DNA of 43,939 bases from Pseudomonadota bacterium (lineage in GTDB: Bacteria; Pseudomonadota; Alphaproteobacteria; Rhizobiales; Devosiaceae), in NCBI GenBank assembly GCA_023393475.1, contig JAEWLC010000104.1, positions 1 to 43,939 on the forward strand. Reading direction: 5' to 3'. A program made the position numbers and the translations under genes. Positions 1 through 8,517 of this stretch are shown here, in pieces. The notes beneath the pieces were generated by a model. The model worked only from the letters and a program-made list of their open reading frames with translations, was not told where the DNA came from and ran no database searches. How positions within the stretch are numbered: the first letter of the stretch is position 1; each line of letters opens with the position of its first letter.

Positions 1-39
1 GACCCCCCCCCCCCACCACCCGCGCTACGGGCGAATGGG

Positions 40-315
40 CTACAGGCGTCGGTTGGTCCCGTCAAACAGGGCACCAGGATCGATTTCCATCTGCAGAGCC
101 AGCAGTGTCGCACTTGCCTTCAAATCCTCAGGCAGTTCGCGTCCCTCCTCTCTAATGATGTCGGCCCACGTCTGGAGCGCCAACCCGTACTCATCGTGGT
201 CGACGAAGTGGACGACTTCCTGCTTTTCCTTCTCTGTTAGGGCGTGATGTAGGGCCAATAGTTGTCGAATGGCTTGACCTAGCCCCGGCATGTTCACAAG
301 TCTCAGCATGTCCAT
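40..315 (-). CDS. Small acidic protein, possible MafI-type immunity protein
   Basis: A 91-residue acidic, helical protein with no signal peptide or membrane segment. The central stretch HDEYGLALQTWADII, followed by EEGRELPED, resembles the conserved core of MafI-type and related small immunity proteins, in which an 'E-x-G-L-A' helix is typical. That is by-eye similarity only. ATG codons at 315 and 309 are both possible and neither has a strong ribosome binding site. It is the last gene of the minus-strand element series visible here, after a hairpin at 355-383. No cognate toxin is visible, but the neighbouring DNA to the left is outside the window. It could equally be an unrelated phage accessory protein. 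Confidence 0.5.
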   Translation of the reverse strand: MDMLRLVNMPGLGQAIRQLLALHHALTEKEKQEVVHFVDHDEYGLALQTWADIIREEGRELPEDLKASATLLALQMEIDPGALFDGTNRRL

Positions 316-354
316 TTCCAGCCCGTCCGATGCCTGTGAGTGAGGCTAGCGCAT

Positions 355-383
355 CCCCCACACCCTCTCAACGGGCGTGGGGG
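355..383 (-). terminator. GC-rich hairpin after the P-loop ATPase gene
   Basis: Arms 355-365 and 373-383 pair over 11 positions with one mismatch around a 7-nt loop. The hairpin begins immediately after the stop codon of the ATPase gene. There is no U-tract, so it may stabilise the mRNA end rather than terminate it. Confidence 0.5.
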
Positions 384-2069
384 TTATGTCTCCTCCAGCC
401 AGAACGTGCTCGCGGACTTAGGGTCAACCCTTGCCCGGATGACGAGCCCACCGCTTATGCGCCCCTCCACCTTCATCAGATACCGGCCGAGGTTGCGGGA
501 GTTGACGCCCACCCTCCCGGACACAGCCGCGTGGATGGCTCGGGCAAGCTCCGCCGAGAGGTCCTCCGGCCACGGCCACCCCTGCCAGTCGAATTGAGCA
601 GGGTCTTCCACAGTTCGGTCAATCAGGTGTTGCGCCGTCACGGGGCGCCGGAGACCGATGCACTCGCGCCAAACTCGCATCAGTGCCCGGTGGGTTTCGC
701 GCACCGGGTCAACCGATACGAGCCGGTGGCGGGTTTCTTGTGGGTCCGGCTCACCGACCCAAACCAAGGCGCCACGGACCATTCGGTCCCATTCCGGGAA
801 CCGGGACGGCGAGAGCCCTTTGGCGCCGGGGAAACCCGCAACGGCATGGGCGCGAAGGACGGTGAGGCCAGCCACGGCAAGCTCGGCCCGGTGCTCTAGC
901 GCATAGGCAACTGGCTCGCGGTCGAATGTGCGAGCCTTCGGGTCTTCCACACGGGCGTCCAGGTTGCAGAGGATGACGCGGTCCGTGATGTCGCCCCTGA
1001 AGGTCATTCGATTACCGTTGAGGAGCCATAGGACGCTGGTGGGCACGGTGGCCATCTTGGAAACGCCGAGCACCCTGCTTTGCCACTGCTCGGAGGTGAG
1101 GATGGTGCAAAATTCGTCGCTCTCCACTTCCTGTTCGACGTTGTCTACTATGACAACGGCGTCCCCCTTCCAGAGAACGCTAAACAACCGCTTCTGAAAT
1201 TCTTCCTGACTCGAACCGTACGAAATCGCGGTGGGCTTGCGACCAGTCGCTATGACGGAAGCCACCTCCGAGATTTTGGTCTTTCCCGTGCCCATCACCG
1301 GCGCGTCGATGGCGTGGGCGGGAGCGGTCGCGATGGACCGACGCACGAGCCCCGTGAGGATCGCCGAAAGCGCTACCGAGCGGGCGGCACTCGCCCCGCC
1401 GACATCGCCAGCGGCATCGGGCTCAAAGGGGAAGTCCTTCAGCACGTCCTTGATACTCGCGAGGGCCACGATGGCGTCTTCGCGGGAAGGCTCATCCGGG
1501 ATCGGCGGGAACTCTAGGCCATTCAGGTTCAGGTAAAGCTTCGACTGTTCATCGTAGCCGGGCTCGATGAGCAGCGTCCCGTCCGCGCGGAGAGTGGGAG
1601 ATTCGATTGCGCCCCTGAGTACCCTAAGGCCCCATTCGCCGCGTGCGACGTAATGCCGGGCGAGTTCGAGCGTCGGCGTCGTGCGGACCTCGGCGCCCCT
1701 ATCGCTGTTGCCTTCGCGCGCCTTCACGCGCCCATCGACTTTCCACCACTCGGCCGCCGCGCCGAAGTATTCTAGCAACCTATGGGGCGATACCTCGTCA
1801 ATGACGAGCGCCCCCTGTTCGCGCCGTGGGCGCTTCAGGTCTTTGTCGCTAAGGACGAGTCGGGCAATTTCAGCGTTGTGGCGGACGAGATGAACGAGCC
1901 TTCCATTCTGCTGGAAGACCGGAGTTAGTTGGTCGCGGAGGGCAAGCTCGGCGAGGTCCAGCGTCCCGCCGATGTCGGTTAGCGCGAGCCGCACAAACGG
2001 TAGGCCGAACTCGTTGCGCTGAAACGCCCAAAGGGTCGGAGTTCGGCCGGGGTTCTTGTTCTTGGTCAT
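384..2069 (-). CDS. Phage/plasmid-type P-loop ATPase, probable replication helicase-like protein
   Basis: 561 residues. The C-terminal half carries an ATPase core: a P-loop-like APVMGTGKT at about 256-264 (the usual leading Gly/Ala is displaced), a Walker B-like DAVVIVD at about 303-309, a sensor-like LLNGN at about 349-353, and downstream arginines in FRGDITDRV. This layout matches AAA+/SF3-like replication ATPases of phages and integrative elements, where a poorly conserved N-terminal half precedes the motor. No TOPRIM or primase motif is apparent. GAGG before the ATG at 2069 supports the start. It lies at the end of the element's leftward series. The role in element replication is inferred from architecture and context. 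Confidence 0.65.
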   Translation of the reverse strand: MTKNKNPGRTPTLWAFQRNEFGLPFVRLALTDIGGTLDLAELALRDQLTPVFQQNGRLVHLVRHNAEIARLVLSDKDLKRPRREQGALVIDEVSPHRLLEYFGAAAEWWKVDGRVKAREGNSDRGAEVRTTPTLELARHYVARGEWGLRVLRGAIESPTLRADGTLLIEPGYDEQSKLYLNLNGLEFPPIPDEPSREDAIVALASIKDVLKDFPFEPDAAGDVGGASAARSVALSAILTGLVRRSIATAPAHAIDAPVMGTGKTKISEVASVIATGRKPTAISYGSSQEEFQKRLFSVLWKGDAVVIVDNVEQEVESDEFCTILTSEQWQSRVLGVSKMATVPTSVLWLLNGNRMTFRGDITDRVILCNLDARVEDPKARTFDREPVAYALEHRAELAVAGLTVLRAHAVAGFPGAKGLSPSRFPEWDRMVRGALVWVGEPDPQETRHRLVSVDPVRETHRALMRVWRECIGLRRPVTAQHLIDRTVEDPAQFDWQGWPWPEDLSAELARAIHAAVSGRVGVNSRNLGRYLMKVEGRISGGLVIRARVDPKSASTFWLEET

Positions 2070-2090
2070 TGCGGCCTCGCTTTCTGAACG

Positions 2091-2591
2091 CTAGGCGGTG
2101 ATCGGTTCTTGGCGAGTCTGGAACTCCAGTTGCTCGTCCAGCCAACTCACCGGGCCGAAGTCCGGCGCGGTAACGAGGAGGCAATACGTCCATCCCGGAA
2201 ACCAGAAACTCGCGAACGGATTCGGGGGGATGTGCAGGGCGAGGCCGCGCGCGGCCGCGTAGAGCTTCAGGCGTTCGACCTCGACGGTCTCGTAGGGCTG
2301 CGTGAGCACCGCCACGGGTGACCGTCCACGCTTGAAGTGGGCCAAGTGGTCAGCACCTGGCCAATCGTATTGCTCACCCCATATCGGCGCCGCGCGCGTC
2401 CCCGACTCCCGCAGGAGCGCCGAGAGCGGGAAGGAGCGCCCCGGCTTCATGTCCTGCAGGAGGCCGAAGTCGGCGAGAAGCTTTTCATACGGCCGGGGGT
2501 CCATCGGGTAGTTTCCGCAGTTGAAATGCTGCGTCTCCAGGCGGGACAAAGGGCGCTTCGGCGGGGGGTACTTCAGATGGCGACGGGCCAT
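2091..2591 (-). CDS. Hypothetical element protein (166 aa)
   Basis: Not recognised. The start is set at 2591 because GGAGG lies 6 nt upstream, while the in-frame upstream ATG at 2603 lacks a comparable site. The protein begins MARRHLKYPPPKRPLS, is basic at the N terminus and rich in Pro, Trp and aromatic residues (NPFASFWFPGWTYC), and has no signal peptide or membrane helix. It sits 21 bp upstream of the P-loop ATPase gene and probably shares its transcript. No function is proposed. Confidence 0.65.
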   Translation of the reverse strand: MARRHLKYPPPKRPLSRLETQHFNCGNYPMDPRPYEKLLADFGLLQDMKPGRSFPLSALLRESGTRAAPIWGEQYDWPGADHLAHFKRGRSPVAVLTQPYETVEVERLKLYAAARGLALHIPPNPFASFWFPGWTYCLLVTAPDFGPVSWLDEQLEFQTRQEPITA

Positions 2592-2607
2592 GTTGGCCTC
2601 CATATCT

Positions 2608-2862
2608 CTAGGCGGGCACGGACGCGCCTTTGCGGTGTAGTTGACGATGGCGAGCACGCCACCTCGTGAAGTCGGCGGCCCGCTCACGGACCTCGGCGCC
2701 GGTCATGGAGGGCTCCTCGGCTTGCTCAATGCGCAGCGGCGTGCGGTCATCGGGCGCCAGCGCTAGGGCCGTTGGGCGGGCAACGGGCGCCTCCGCAGGT
2801 GGGGCGGACGACCTCTTGGCGAAGTCGCGCTTGCGGTGCCATGCGAGCGCCCCAATCCGCAT
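2608..2862 (-). CDS. Hypothetical small basic protein (84 aa)
   Basis: Not recognised. Its ATG overlaps the stop codon of the prohead protease gene in an ATGA, which indicates translational coupling and is the main support for its being real. The protein has an Ala/Pro-rich middle and an Arg-rich end (FTRWRARHRQLHRKG). In tailed phages the gene after the protease usually encodes the major capsid protein; this one is far too short and shows no capsid-like feature. Confidence 0.55.
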   Translation of the reverse strand: MRIGALAWHRKRDFAKRSSAPPAEAPVARPTALALAPDDRTPLRIEQAEEPSMTGAEVRERAADFTRWRARHRQLHRKGASVPA

Positions 2863-3617
2863 CAGCGCCTCCCGCGATGCTTGCCATGAAAGTTGGCGAA
2901 GGCTTCGGCCTGCGTGATCGGGGTGGGAACTAGGTCCGAAACATCAGGATTCTCGGGAACGTGGGGCACGGGCTTGCCTCGGGCCGCCCAATACTGGGCC
3001 GAGAGTTCGCCCAGGGTCTTGGGGCCGCCAAGCTTAGGTACGTTGCGGAAGCCGCGCCCGGAGAGGTCGAAGGCGGAGGCCGCCACCTTCAAGTCGGCGC
3101 CCTTCTCGGCCGCGAAGCCGAGGCGGATGGCCTCGTCCGCGTCCATCCACGTCTCCGCTTCCATCATCTTCCGGATGGTGTCTTCGGGCAGGCCGGTGCG
3201 CTTCGAGTAGACCTCGGCCATGCGCCGCCGGATCGATTCTAGAAGAGCGGCGCCGCGCTTGAGGTCCTCCGCCCCGCCGCCAACAGCGGCGGACGGATCG
3301 TGAATCATCAATTGCGACCCGGCGCCCACGATCCGGCGGTGGCCCACCATGAAGACGTAGCTGCCCATGGACGCCGCAATGCCATCCACAATGCTGGTAA
3401 CGCGAGTGCTGGACCCCGCGATGATGTCGAAAATCGCGGCTCCGGCAAAGCAGTCGCCGCCAGGGGAGCTAATGCGGATTTCGGCTTCCGCTGGGTTGCC
3501 GAGGCCCCGCCATGCCCGCGAGAACGCGGGGACGGTGAGGTCACCCTTGCCAATCTCGCCGTAGATTTCGAGCACCGGAACCCGGCCTCGCGCGGTGATT
3601 TTAATCGTGTTGGCCAT
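2862..3617 (-). CDS. ClpP-type phage head maturation (prohead) protease
   Basis: 251 residues of the S14/ClpP-related prohead protease family, which trims scaffold and capsid precursors during phage head assembly. The ClpP core is plain: SPGGDCFAGAAIFD at about 51-64, catalytic Ser83 in AASMGSY, catalytic His106 in MIHDPS, and the third acidic position in AETWMDADEA (Glu155 or a nearby Asp; Glu is seen here in phage relatives). The C-terminal 70 residues are Pro-rich and extend beyond the protease fold. AAGGAGG lies 7 nt before the ATG. No portal, capsid or terminase gene accompanies it in the window, which is unusual for this family. Confidence 0.9.
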   Translation of the reverse strand: MANTIKITARGRVPVLEIYGEIGKGDLTVPAFSRAWRGLGNPAEAEIRISSPGGDCFAGAAIFDIIAGSSTRVTSIVDGIAASMGSYVFMVGHRRIVGAGSQLMIHDPSAAVGGGAEDLKRGAALLESIRRRMAEVYSKRTGLPEDTIRKMMEAETWMDADEAIRLGFAAEKGADLKVAASAFDLSGRGFRNVPKLGGPKTLGELSAQYWAARGKPVPHVPENPDVSDLVPTPITQAEAFANFHGKHRGRR

Positions 3618-3668
3618 TGGCGGCCTCCTTCACATTCTTGGCTCCTCAAGAGCGGTTGAGAGGGAAGT

Positions 3669-3706
3669 CCCCTCCTGCCGGGCACAAGCAGGCCCAGCAG
3701 GAGGGG
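3669..3706 (-). terminator. Perfect 10-bp hairpin between the helical protein and protease genes
   Basis: Arms CCCCTCCTGC (3669-3678) and GCAGGAGGGG (3697-3706) are perfectly complementary around an 18-nt loop. It lies in the 143-bp gap between two minus-strand genes, where it could act as a terminator or processing site. There is no U-run. Confidence 0.45.
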
Positions 3707-3760
3707 CAGTCGCGGGGCGCCACTCAAGCGGCGTCCGGCCGGGCGTGGAGGGGCGCCCGA

Positions 3761-4783
3761 TTAGAGTTCAATCCCGATGTGCGCGAGCGCGTCGGTCGCC
3801 TTCTTGAGCACCTTGGCAGGGGCGCTGGTCACCACTTCCAGCCCGAGAGTCGCGAGGGGGTGCATCTCGGGCCGGAAAACTATCTCGGGGGAGTCCCCCG
3901 CGAGGATGACGCGGAGAGCCGCCTCCTCGTACTGGAGTTCCAGAAGCTCGGCGCGGAGCTTGGTGAGGCGGTCGTGCTTTTCCTCGGCGGTGAGGCGGAG
4001 GGTCGAATCGTTGGCATGGTCGCGCTCGATGCGCTCGAACAGCTTCCGCTGAATCTCGTCGCGGTTCAGCGCGACGATCAAGGGCAGCAAGTCGCGCTCG
4101 GTGCGATAGTGCCCGTCCGGGTCGCTTTTGCCGTCCACGAGCCGCTCCGGATGGGTCCACCGGGCCAGACCATCGGCGTAGCTGAGCTTGAACGCATCAG
4201 CGCGTTGACCTAGGTGGTCCAGGTGGTCGGCAATCTGCTCTTCAAAGACGGAGTTGGGCGGAATCCCGCTCCGGACCGGCTCGGTCTCTCGGCCGTTAGT
4301 GCGCTCGTCCGCCATAACGGCCTTCAGCGCCACGGACGGCTCACCTTTACGCACGTTCGTCTTCCGGAAACGGAAGACTTCGCCGCGTTGGTGGCCCTCG
4401 AAGAGGCGCACCACCATCTTGTTGAAGACGGTGGTCGCGGCGGCCAAGGCATTGGCCGCAGCCTCCACTTCCGCCCGCGCGGCATCCTCTGACTCCACGG
4501 CTCGCCGGTGCGCCTCTTCCAGCGGTTCGAGGTCGTCGGGCGCGCCCCCTTTGATCCGGGCCCGCATTTTGGCCTCCTCGCGGGCACGAAGCGCATCCGA
4601 CGTGCGCTCGTTGGCGGCCGCGAACCGCGCACCCGCACCGGCATGCCGCCCCCGGGCGGCGAGGAGCGCCTCATGGGCGCCCTGGGCGGCTCGTGTCGTG
4701 AACGACGAGTGCAGGTCTCGAACGATGCGCTGGAAGGCGTCGAGCGCGTCAGGGCTGACTCGGTCAAAGTTAGTGGTGTTCAT
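3761..4783 (-). CDS. Hypothetical helical (coiled-coil) element protein
   Basis: 340 residues, not recognised. Residues about 25-140 are almost entirely Ala/Glu/Arg-rich helix and likely coiled coil, as in phage scaffold or minor head proteins. The C-terminal half has a second charged helical block (ERIERDHANDSTLRL, KLRAELLELQ). No P-loop, signal peptide or membrane segment. The ATG at 4783 lies 2 nt after the AlpA-like gene's stop with GGAC just upstream; the open frame extends further upstream over that gene, so the downstream start is chosen. Its position directly before the prohead protease makes a structural or assembly role possible but unproven. Confidence 0.6.
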   Translation of the reverse strand: MNTTNFDRVSPDALDAFQRIVRDLHSSFTTRAAQGAHEALLAARGRHAGAGARFAAANERTSDALRAREEAKMRARIKGGAPDDLEPLEEAHRRAVESEDAARAEVEAAANALAAATTVFNKMVVRLFEGHQRGEVFRFRKTNVRKGEPSVALKAVMADERTNGRETEPVRSGIPPNSVFEEQIADHLDHLGQRADAFKLSYADGLARWTHPERLVDGKSDPDGHYRTERDLLPLIVALNRDEIQRKLFERIERDHANDSTLRLTAEEKHDRLTKLRAELLELQYEEAALRVILAGDSPEIVFRPEMHPLATLGLEVVTSAPAKVLKKATDALAHIGIEL

Positions 4784-4785
4784 GG

Positions 4786-5316
4786 CTAGTCCTCTCGGTT
4801 TGGAAGAAGGGCGAGGGCGGCGAACAGCGCGTGGTCCCAAGTGCCCCCGGCGAAGGCGCGCAACGTGGCGTCCTCGGTCTCGCTCCAATCAAGGAACAGC
4901 ACGGGTATGCCGAAGGGGCCATGCCAAACGCCCAACCGGTGGCTGGTCGGGTCTTCCGGCTGCAGGCGGTAGGGACCGATCAAGGAGAGACGAAACTCAT
5001 TGATGCCCAGGGTGAGGGCGGGGGCATTGAACAACCCGTCCCGGACGGCGAGGCCGTGTTTGCGGAGGACGGGCAGAACGAGGTCGCGCAGGCGGACGGC
5101 TGCGGCGAGGTCGTCGCTCACGCCCGCTTGCTCGGGCGACGGCGGCGCCCCTCGGACGCGGGCCATCCAGGCGTTGATTTCATTTTCGCTCCAGGCCTTC
5201 GTGCGTGGCCCTAGCCGTGCCGCCTTGGGGAAGTCCGGGAGGCGGTACAGGGCCGACTTGCTGAGAGTGGTCTTGGCCAGGACGGCTTCTAGTGTGAGGA
5301 ACCTGTCGTTGTTCAT
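4786..5316 (-). CDS. AlpA-family HTH protein with a long C-terminal extension
   Basis: 176 residues. The N-terminal ~55 residues fit the AlpA/excisionase-like winged HTH of prophages and integrative elements: LTLEAVLAKTTLSKSALYRL, then an AWSENEINAWM segment where the family usually has a W-x3-E-[IV]-x2-W pattern. AlpA proteins are typically about 70 residues, so residues 60-176 are an added domain of unknown function. AAGGAGG lies 8 nt before the ATG. In related elements AlpA proteins activate integrase/excision or early genes, and that is the likely role here. Confidence 0.75.
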   Translation of the reverse strand: MNNDRFLTLEAVLAKTTLSKSALYRLPDFPKAARLGPRTKAWSENEINAWMARVRGAPPSPEQAGVSDDLAAAVRLRDLVLPVLRKHGLAVRDGLFNAPALTLGINEFRLSLIGPYRLQPEDPTSHRLGVWHGPFGIPVLFLDWSETEDATLRAFAGGTWDHALFAALALLPNRED

Positions 5317-5329
5317 GGTCGCGCCTCCT

Positions 5330-5668
5330 TCAATGGACCGTCAGGGCGGAGAGCGCCGCGACTACGGCGGACTCCCACTCGCCGCGCTCAAAGGTGAGCA
5401 GTTCGGCGGTGCCATCGTCCCACCACGTCAAAGCGAGGAGTTCCCGGTCCTCGTCGTGTACTTCGAGCGTATGGAACACCTCGACCCGCTTGCCCTCGTA
5501 GGTGCAGGCGGGGCCGACCAGGACGAGCGAGTGGCCATCCACGGCCGCCTTCAGCACGGGACACCACCGGTCCCAGGGCGCGAGCAGGGGATTGCGGCCG
5601 TGCACCTGGATGAGCGGGACCAAGGCGTCCCGGAGGGCAAGGGCGGCGTAGGTGAACTTCGCGGTCAT
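5330..5668 (-). CDS. Hypothetical element protein (112 aa)
   Basis: Not recognised. Chosen start ATG at 5668, which has GGAGA 6-7 nt upstream; the in-frame ATG at 5680 has none. Part of the sequence (LVPLIQVHGRNPLL, LVLVGPACTYEGKRVEVF) echoes the C-terminal extension of the next gene (LVLPVLRKHGLAVRD, LSLIGPYRLQ). The two neighbours may therefore share a small unnamed domain, possibly by duplication. That similarity is by eye and weak. Confidence 0.55.
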   Translation of the reverse strand: MTAKFTYAALALRDALVPLIQVHGRNPLLAPWDRWCPVLKAAVDGHSLVLVGPACTYEGKRVEVFHTLEVHDEDRELLALTWWDDGTAELLTFERGEWESAVVAALSALTVH

Positions 5669-5771
5669 GCACTTCTCCATCGTTCGACCCGGAGGGGTGT
5701 TCCCTGTGGGACTGATGGAGGGGGTCTACGGCGGCGCCGGTCCGGCTTGCAGGAGGAAAAGCGCAAACGCG

Positions 5772-6599
5772 CTAGAGGTCGGCGGGACGCTTCAAAGCCT
5801 CGGACCAGGACAGGAGGGCCTCGGACGAGATGCCCCTCGGTTCCGTCACCAGGAGAAGTGCGGCGTGGCGCGCCGTACGGGCGACCTTTCCGCCCCCGCC
5901 GCTATAGGTGAGCGCGGAAACGGCGAGCGCATCGGCATTGGCGGGAAGTTCGTCCTGCTCGTGGGGCACCATCGTCCGCCATGCCTCCCGCAATAGGGCG
6001 CGGGTAGCCGGGTCCGATGGTTTCGGATCGAGAGGTGAGCGTCCCATGTACCGGAACCCCACCTCGCACCAGAACTTTTCAACGGCCGCCTCGTACTCCC
6101 CCGCTTCGGGGAGTCGTACGAGGTCGTATGCCTGTCGCCACTGAGTTGCACCGAAAGCAGCGGTCAGTGGCGAACCGCCTATACCTAGCAGAAACTCCTT
6201 CCTGCTTTTCGGGTGGCGGCGAAGGGGAAGCAATGGAAGGCCACGCGCGCGGCGATAGCCGCGTCCCTGAAGGACGCGCTCCGCCGCCTCGCGCCTGCCC
6301 ACGATGGCGTCCAGGCCAACCGCATAGGTCATGATGGCGCGGCCAAAGCGCGACACCCCTTGGCCCCTAGCATGGCAAGTGGCGGCGATATCCCCCGCAA
6401 GTTGAGCGGTGGACGCCCGCCATTTGAACCCCCGGAACTCGGCGCGCCGCCGCCACGCCTCGGCGAGCGCGTTGTGGGCGAGGTACTCATCCTCACCCGG
6501 CGCCAACATGCGCCATTCGGGCTTTTTCACCTCGCCGAGATCGTCCGGCTCCAGTCGTTCGAGGGCGGAAAAGTCCGCATTGAACGACGCGATGGCCAT
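5772..6599 (-). CDS. Hypothetical element protein (275 aa)
   Basis: Not recognised. The start MAIASFNADFSALERL at 6599 is placed directly after the stop of the upstream HTH gene (1-nt gap). The open frame continues upstream, but only as readthrough over that gene. The middle is Arg-rich (RREAAERVLQGRGYRRARG), and it is predicted soluble. It may be a replication or regulatory accessory protein of the element, but no motif supports a specific role. Confidence 0.55.
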   Translation of the reverse strand: MAIASFNADFSALERLEPDDLGEVKKPEWRMLAPGEDEYLAHNALAEAWRRRAEFRGFKWRASTAQLAGDIAATCHARGQGVSRFGRAIMTYAVGLDAIVGRREAAERVLQGRGYRRARGLPLLPLRRHPKSRKEFLLGIGGSPLTAAFGATQWRQAYDLVRLPEAGEYEAAVEKFWCEVGFRYMGRSPLDPKPSDPATRALLREAWRTMVPHEQDELPANADALAVSALTYSGGGGKVARTARHAALLLVTEPRGISSEALLSWSEALKRPADL

Positions 6600-6600
6600 A

Positions 6601-6825
6601 CTAGCGGCCTGCCCTCTTGGTGGGAGAGAGGTTGCGCTGAGTTCGCCGCGCCGCAAGCCATTCATTGAGGTCCGAGCGCGCGACCAAGGGGCGGCGGCCG
6701 AGCCGGGTGATCGGGAGGCCGGGGCGCTCAACGGATACCCAACGCTGGACGGTGCGACGGGTTACGCCTGCCTCGTTGGCGAGGTCGTCCAATTCGATGT
6801 AGTCGTGCAAAAGAGTGCCGGGCAT
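6601..6825 (-). CDS. Excisionase-like HTH (HTH_17/MerR-like) protein
   Basis: 74 residues. A single winged-HTH: IELDDLANEAGVTRRTVQRWV (helix-turn-helix), then the wing ITRLGRRPLVARSDLNEWL. This is the pattern of excisionase-family and HTH_17 DNA-binding proteins. Start ATG at 6825 with AAGGAGG about 7 nt upstream. It is the first gene after the integrase in the direction of transcription, the usual place for a recombination directionality factor. It is a candidate Xis or early regulator of the element. Confidence 0.75.
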   Translation of the reverse strand: MPGTLLHDYIELDDLANEAGVTRRTVQRWVSVERPGLPITRLGRRPLVARSDLNEWLAARRTQRNLSPTKRAGR

Positions 6826-7134
6826 AGTGGCGCCTCCTTGGTTCGGTGAACACAAGAAGACCCCAAACGTCCCGCTTCCGATCCGTGGCGGCCGGAACCC
6901 CACGGGAAGCCATGCCCCCGTTTTGGACATGGTGCGGCCCGCCGCTACGGCGGGTACGCGGGCACGTACGGAGGTAGCCGATTGTCCGCCCCATCCGCGC
7001 AGGTCTCGGCAAGGCTGTTGGCCTCACCTGAACGGCCGCGCGAGTATTGCGCCGTCGCCGGTTTATCAAGGCACATAGAGCGACATTTGGCGACACGCAA
7101 GGTTTGGCGTGCGACCGGTGGCGCCCGAGCCGTC
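6826..7134. other. 309-bp gap between the HTH gene and the integrase
   Basis: No convincing gene. It holds a perfect 7-bp hairpin with 3-nt loop (6938-6954, arms CCCGCCG and CGGCGGG) and a direct repeat TTTGGCG at 7086-7092 and 7103-7109. It probably contains the promoter for the leftward series and the integrase transcription end. Confidence 0.4.
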
Positions 7135-8355
7135 CTACCGGCGAAGGGCCGCCAATGCTGGAGCGGCCGCCTTGGCGGCGATGCGCTTCCGGGACTCGTC
7201 GGCCATGTGAATGTAGCGCTGTGCCGTAGATAGCTGCTTGTGACCAAGCGCCGTCATGATTTCGGAGGCTCCGGCGCCGCCCATCGCCATGTGGCTCGCA
7301 ACAGAGTGCCGGAGCCCATGAAGCCCGAAATTCTCCGGGAGCTTTGCCTCGGCGCGCACAGCATTCCACGCCTTGTTCATGCCAGCGGGGTCAATCGGGA
7401 AGACCACCTCTCCAACTGGTTGGCGCTCAATGATTGCCATAGCCTCCTCGGGGAGGTCGATTAGGCGCCTCTCCCCGGTAGCCTTGCCCGTCTTGTGGCG
7501 GGAAGGCGGGAGTTCGATGCGCGCAAGACGGACGTTCACGTGCTCGCGCCGAAGCCCAAGCACTTCCCCTCGGCGTGCGCCCGAGAGGGCGATAAGGCGC
7601 ACAACGTCAGCCTCGGCCGCTTTGATCCTGCCACTTGCTTCCAGCTTGTCCACCGCCTCGAACATCGCGACGTATTCGTCGGGGCTCAACAGAAGCTCCC
7701 TCACGCCGTCCTTGCCGATCTTCACGCCCATGGCAGGATTCTCGGCGATCTTCTTCTCGGTGACAGCCCACGACAGGACGGCCCGGAAGAGACGAATGGC
7801 GGCTCGGGCAGTGCCTTCCCCACCCGTCACCCGCGCGAGGCCGCGCTTCTTGGTCTTGATCTTGCCCACGGCCGTCTTGCCATCGCGGATATCGGCGAAG
7901 GCTCGCGCCACCTGATCTTGGGTTAGCTCCTCCACGATGCGCTTACCGAGCAGCGGTCGGATATGGCGTTCGAGGCGGCCCTTATCGATGCCTCGGGTGC
8001 TGTCCGCTTTTCCGGCGAAGTGCGCTGATTTGAGGTAGTCGTCCAAGACCTCGCTCACCGTCAACGCTTCACGAGCGGCCTCGCGCTCGGCGAGCGGGTC
8101 GATCCCGATATTGACTTGTGTGCGCAGAACCTCCTTGGCCTGCTTCCGAGCAGTGTCCGTGTCCCACGCCGGGTAACCGCCGATGCGCATCTTCCGTTCG
8201 GCGCCCCGCGAGTTGCGATAGCGCAGGATGAAGGTTTTCGCCCCATTGGGGGTGACGCGAAGGCCGAATCCGGTCACCTCATCGTCGTAAGTGATCTTCG
8301 TAGACCCCTCTGGAGAGGGTACGGACTTGGCAAAAGCGTTGGAAAGCTTGGGCAT
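7135..8355 (-). CDS. int: Tyrosine-type site-specific integrase
   Basis: 406 residues. Tyrosine recombinase of the P4-like group with an N-terminal DUF4102-type arm-binding domain (GFGLRVTPNGAKTFILRYR, IGGYPAWDTDTARKQA), a SAM-like core-binding domain, and a C-terminal catalytic domain. Catalytic residues are Arg261 (SGARRGEVLGL), His346 and Arg349 (LHGLRHS), His372 (LGHKQLS) and Tyr381 (TAQRYIH). The start at 8355 is preferred: AGGA lies 8 nt upstream and the protein begins MPKLSNAF as in relatives, whereas the longer frame adds 32 unrelated residues. It lies about 160 bp from a tRNA-Arg fragment, its presumed attachment site. Confidence 0.95.
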   Translation of the reverse strand: MPKLSNAFAKSVPSPEGSTKITYDDEVTGFGLRVTPNGAKTFILRYRNSRGAERKMRIGGYPAWDTDTARKQAKEVLRTQVNIGIDPLAEREAAREALTVSEVLDDYLKSAHFAGKADSTRGIDKGRLERHIRPLLGKRIVEELTQDQVARAFADIRDGKTAVGKIKTKKRGLARVTGGEGTARAAIRLFRAVLSWAVTEKKIAENPAMGVKIGKDGVRELLLSPDEYVAMFEAVDKLEASGRIKAAEADVVRLIALSGARRGEVLGLRREHVNVRLARIELPPSRHKTGKATGERRLIDLPEEAMAIIERQPVGEVVFPIDPAGMNKAWNAVRAEAKLPENFGLHGLRHSVASHMAMGGAGASEIMTALGHKQLSTAQRYIHMADESRKRIAAKAAAPALAALRR

Positions 8356-8368
8356 TGCGAGATTTCCT

Positions 8369-8398
8369 GTGGCCGCGTGGTGGCCGTCTACGTGGCCG
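8369..8398. repeat. Three helically phased GTGGCCG direct repeats upstream of int
   Basis: GTGGCCG occurs at 8369-8375, 8380-8386 and 8392-8398, spaced 11 and 12 bp, about one helical turn. The position just upstream of the integrase start fits arm-type integrase sites or an autoregulatory operator. Confidence 0.45.
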
Positions 8399-8517
8399 TT
8401 TCGACTGTCGCCATATGTCATCTCGTGTCCGGCTATTTCAACCCATTTCACCTTGGTTTCCGGGGGTTTGGTTACTATCGCCCCGGATTGCGGGCGTCTC
8501 CGCGATTCAGCGAAATT

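Noticed and set aside
1..25. Poly-C tract at the window start as a regulatory element
   Set aside because: A lone homopolymer at the edge cannot be separated from an assembly or boundary effect.
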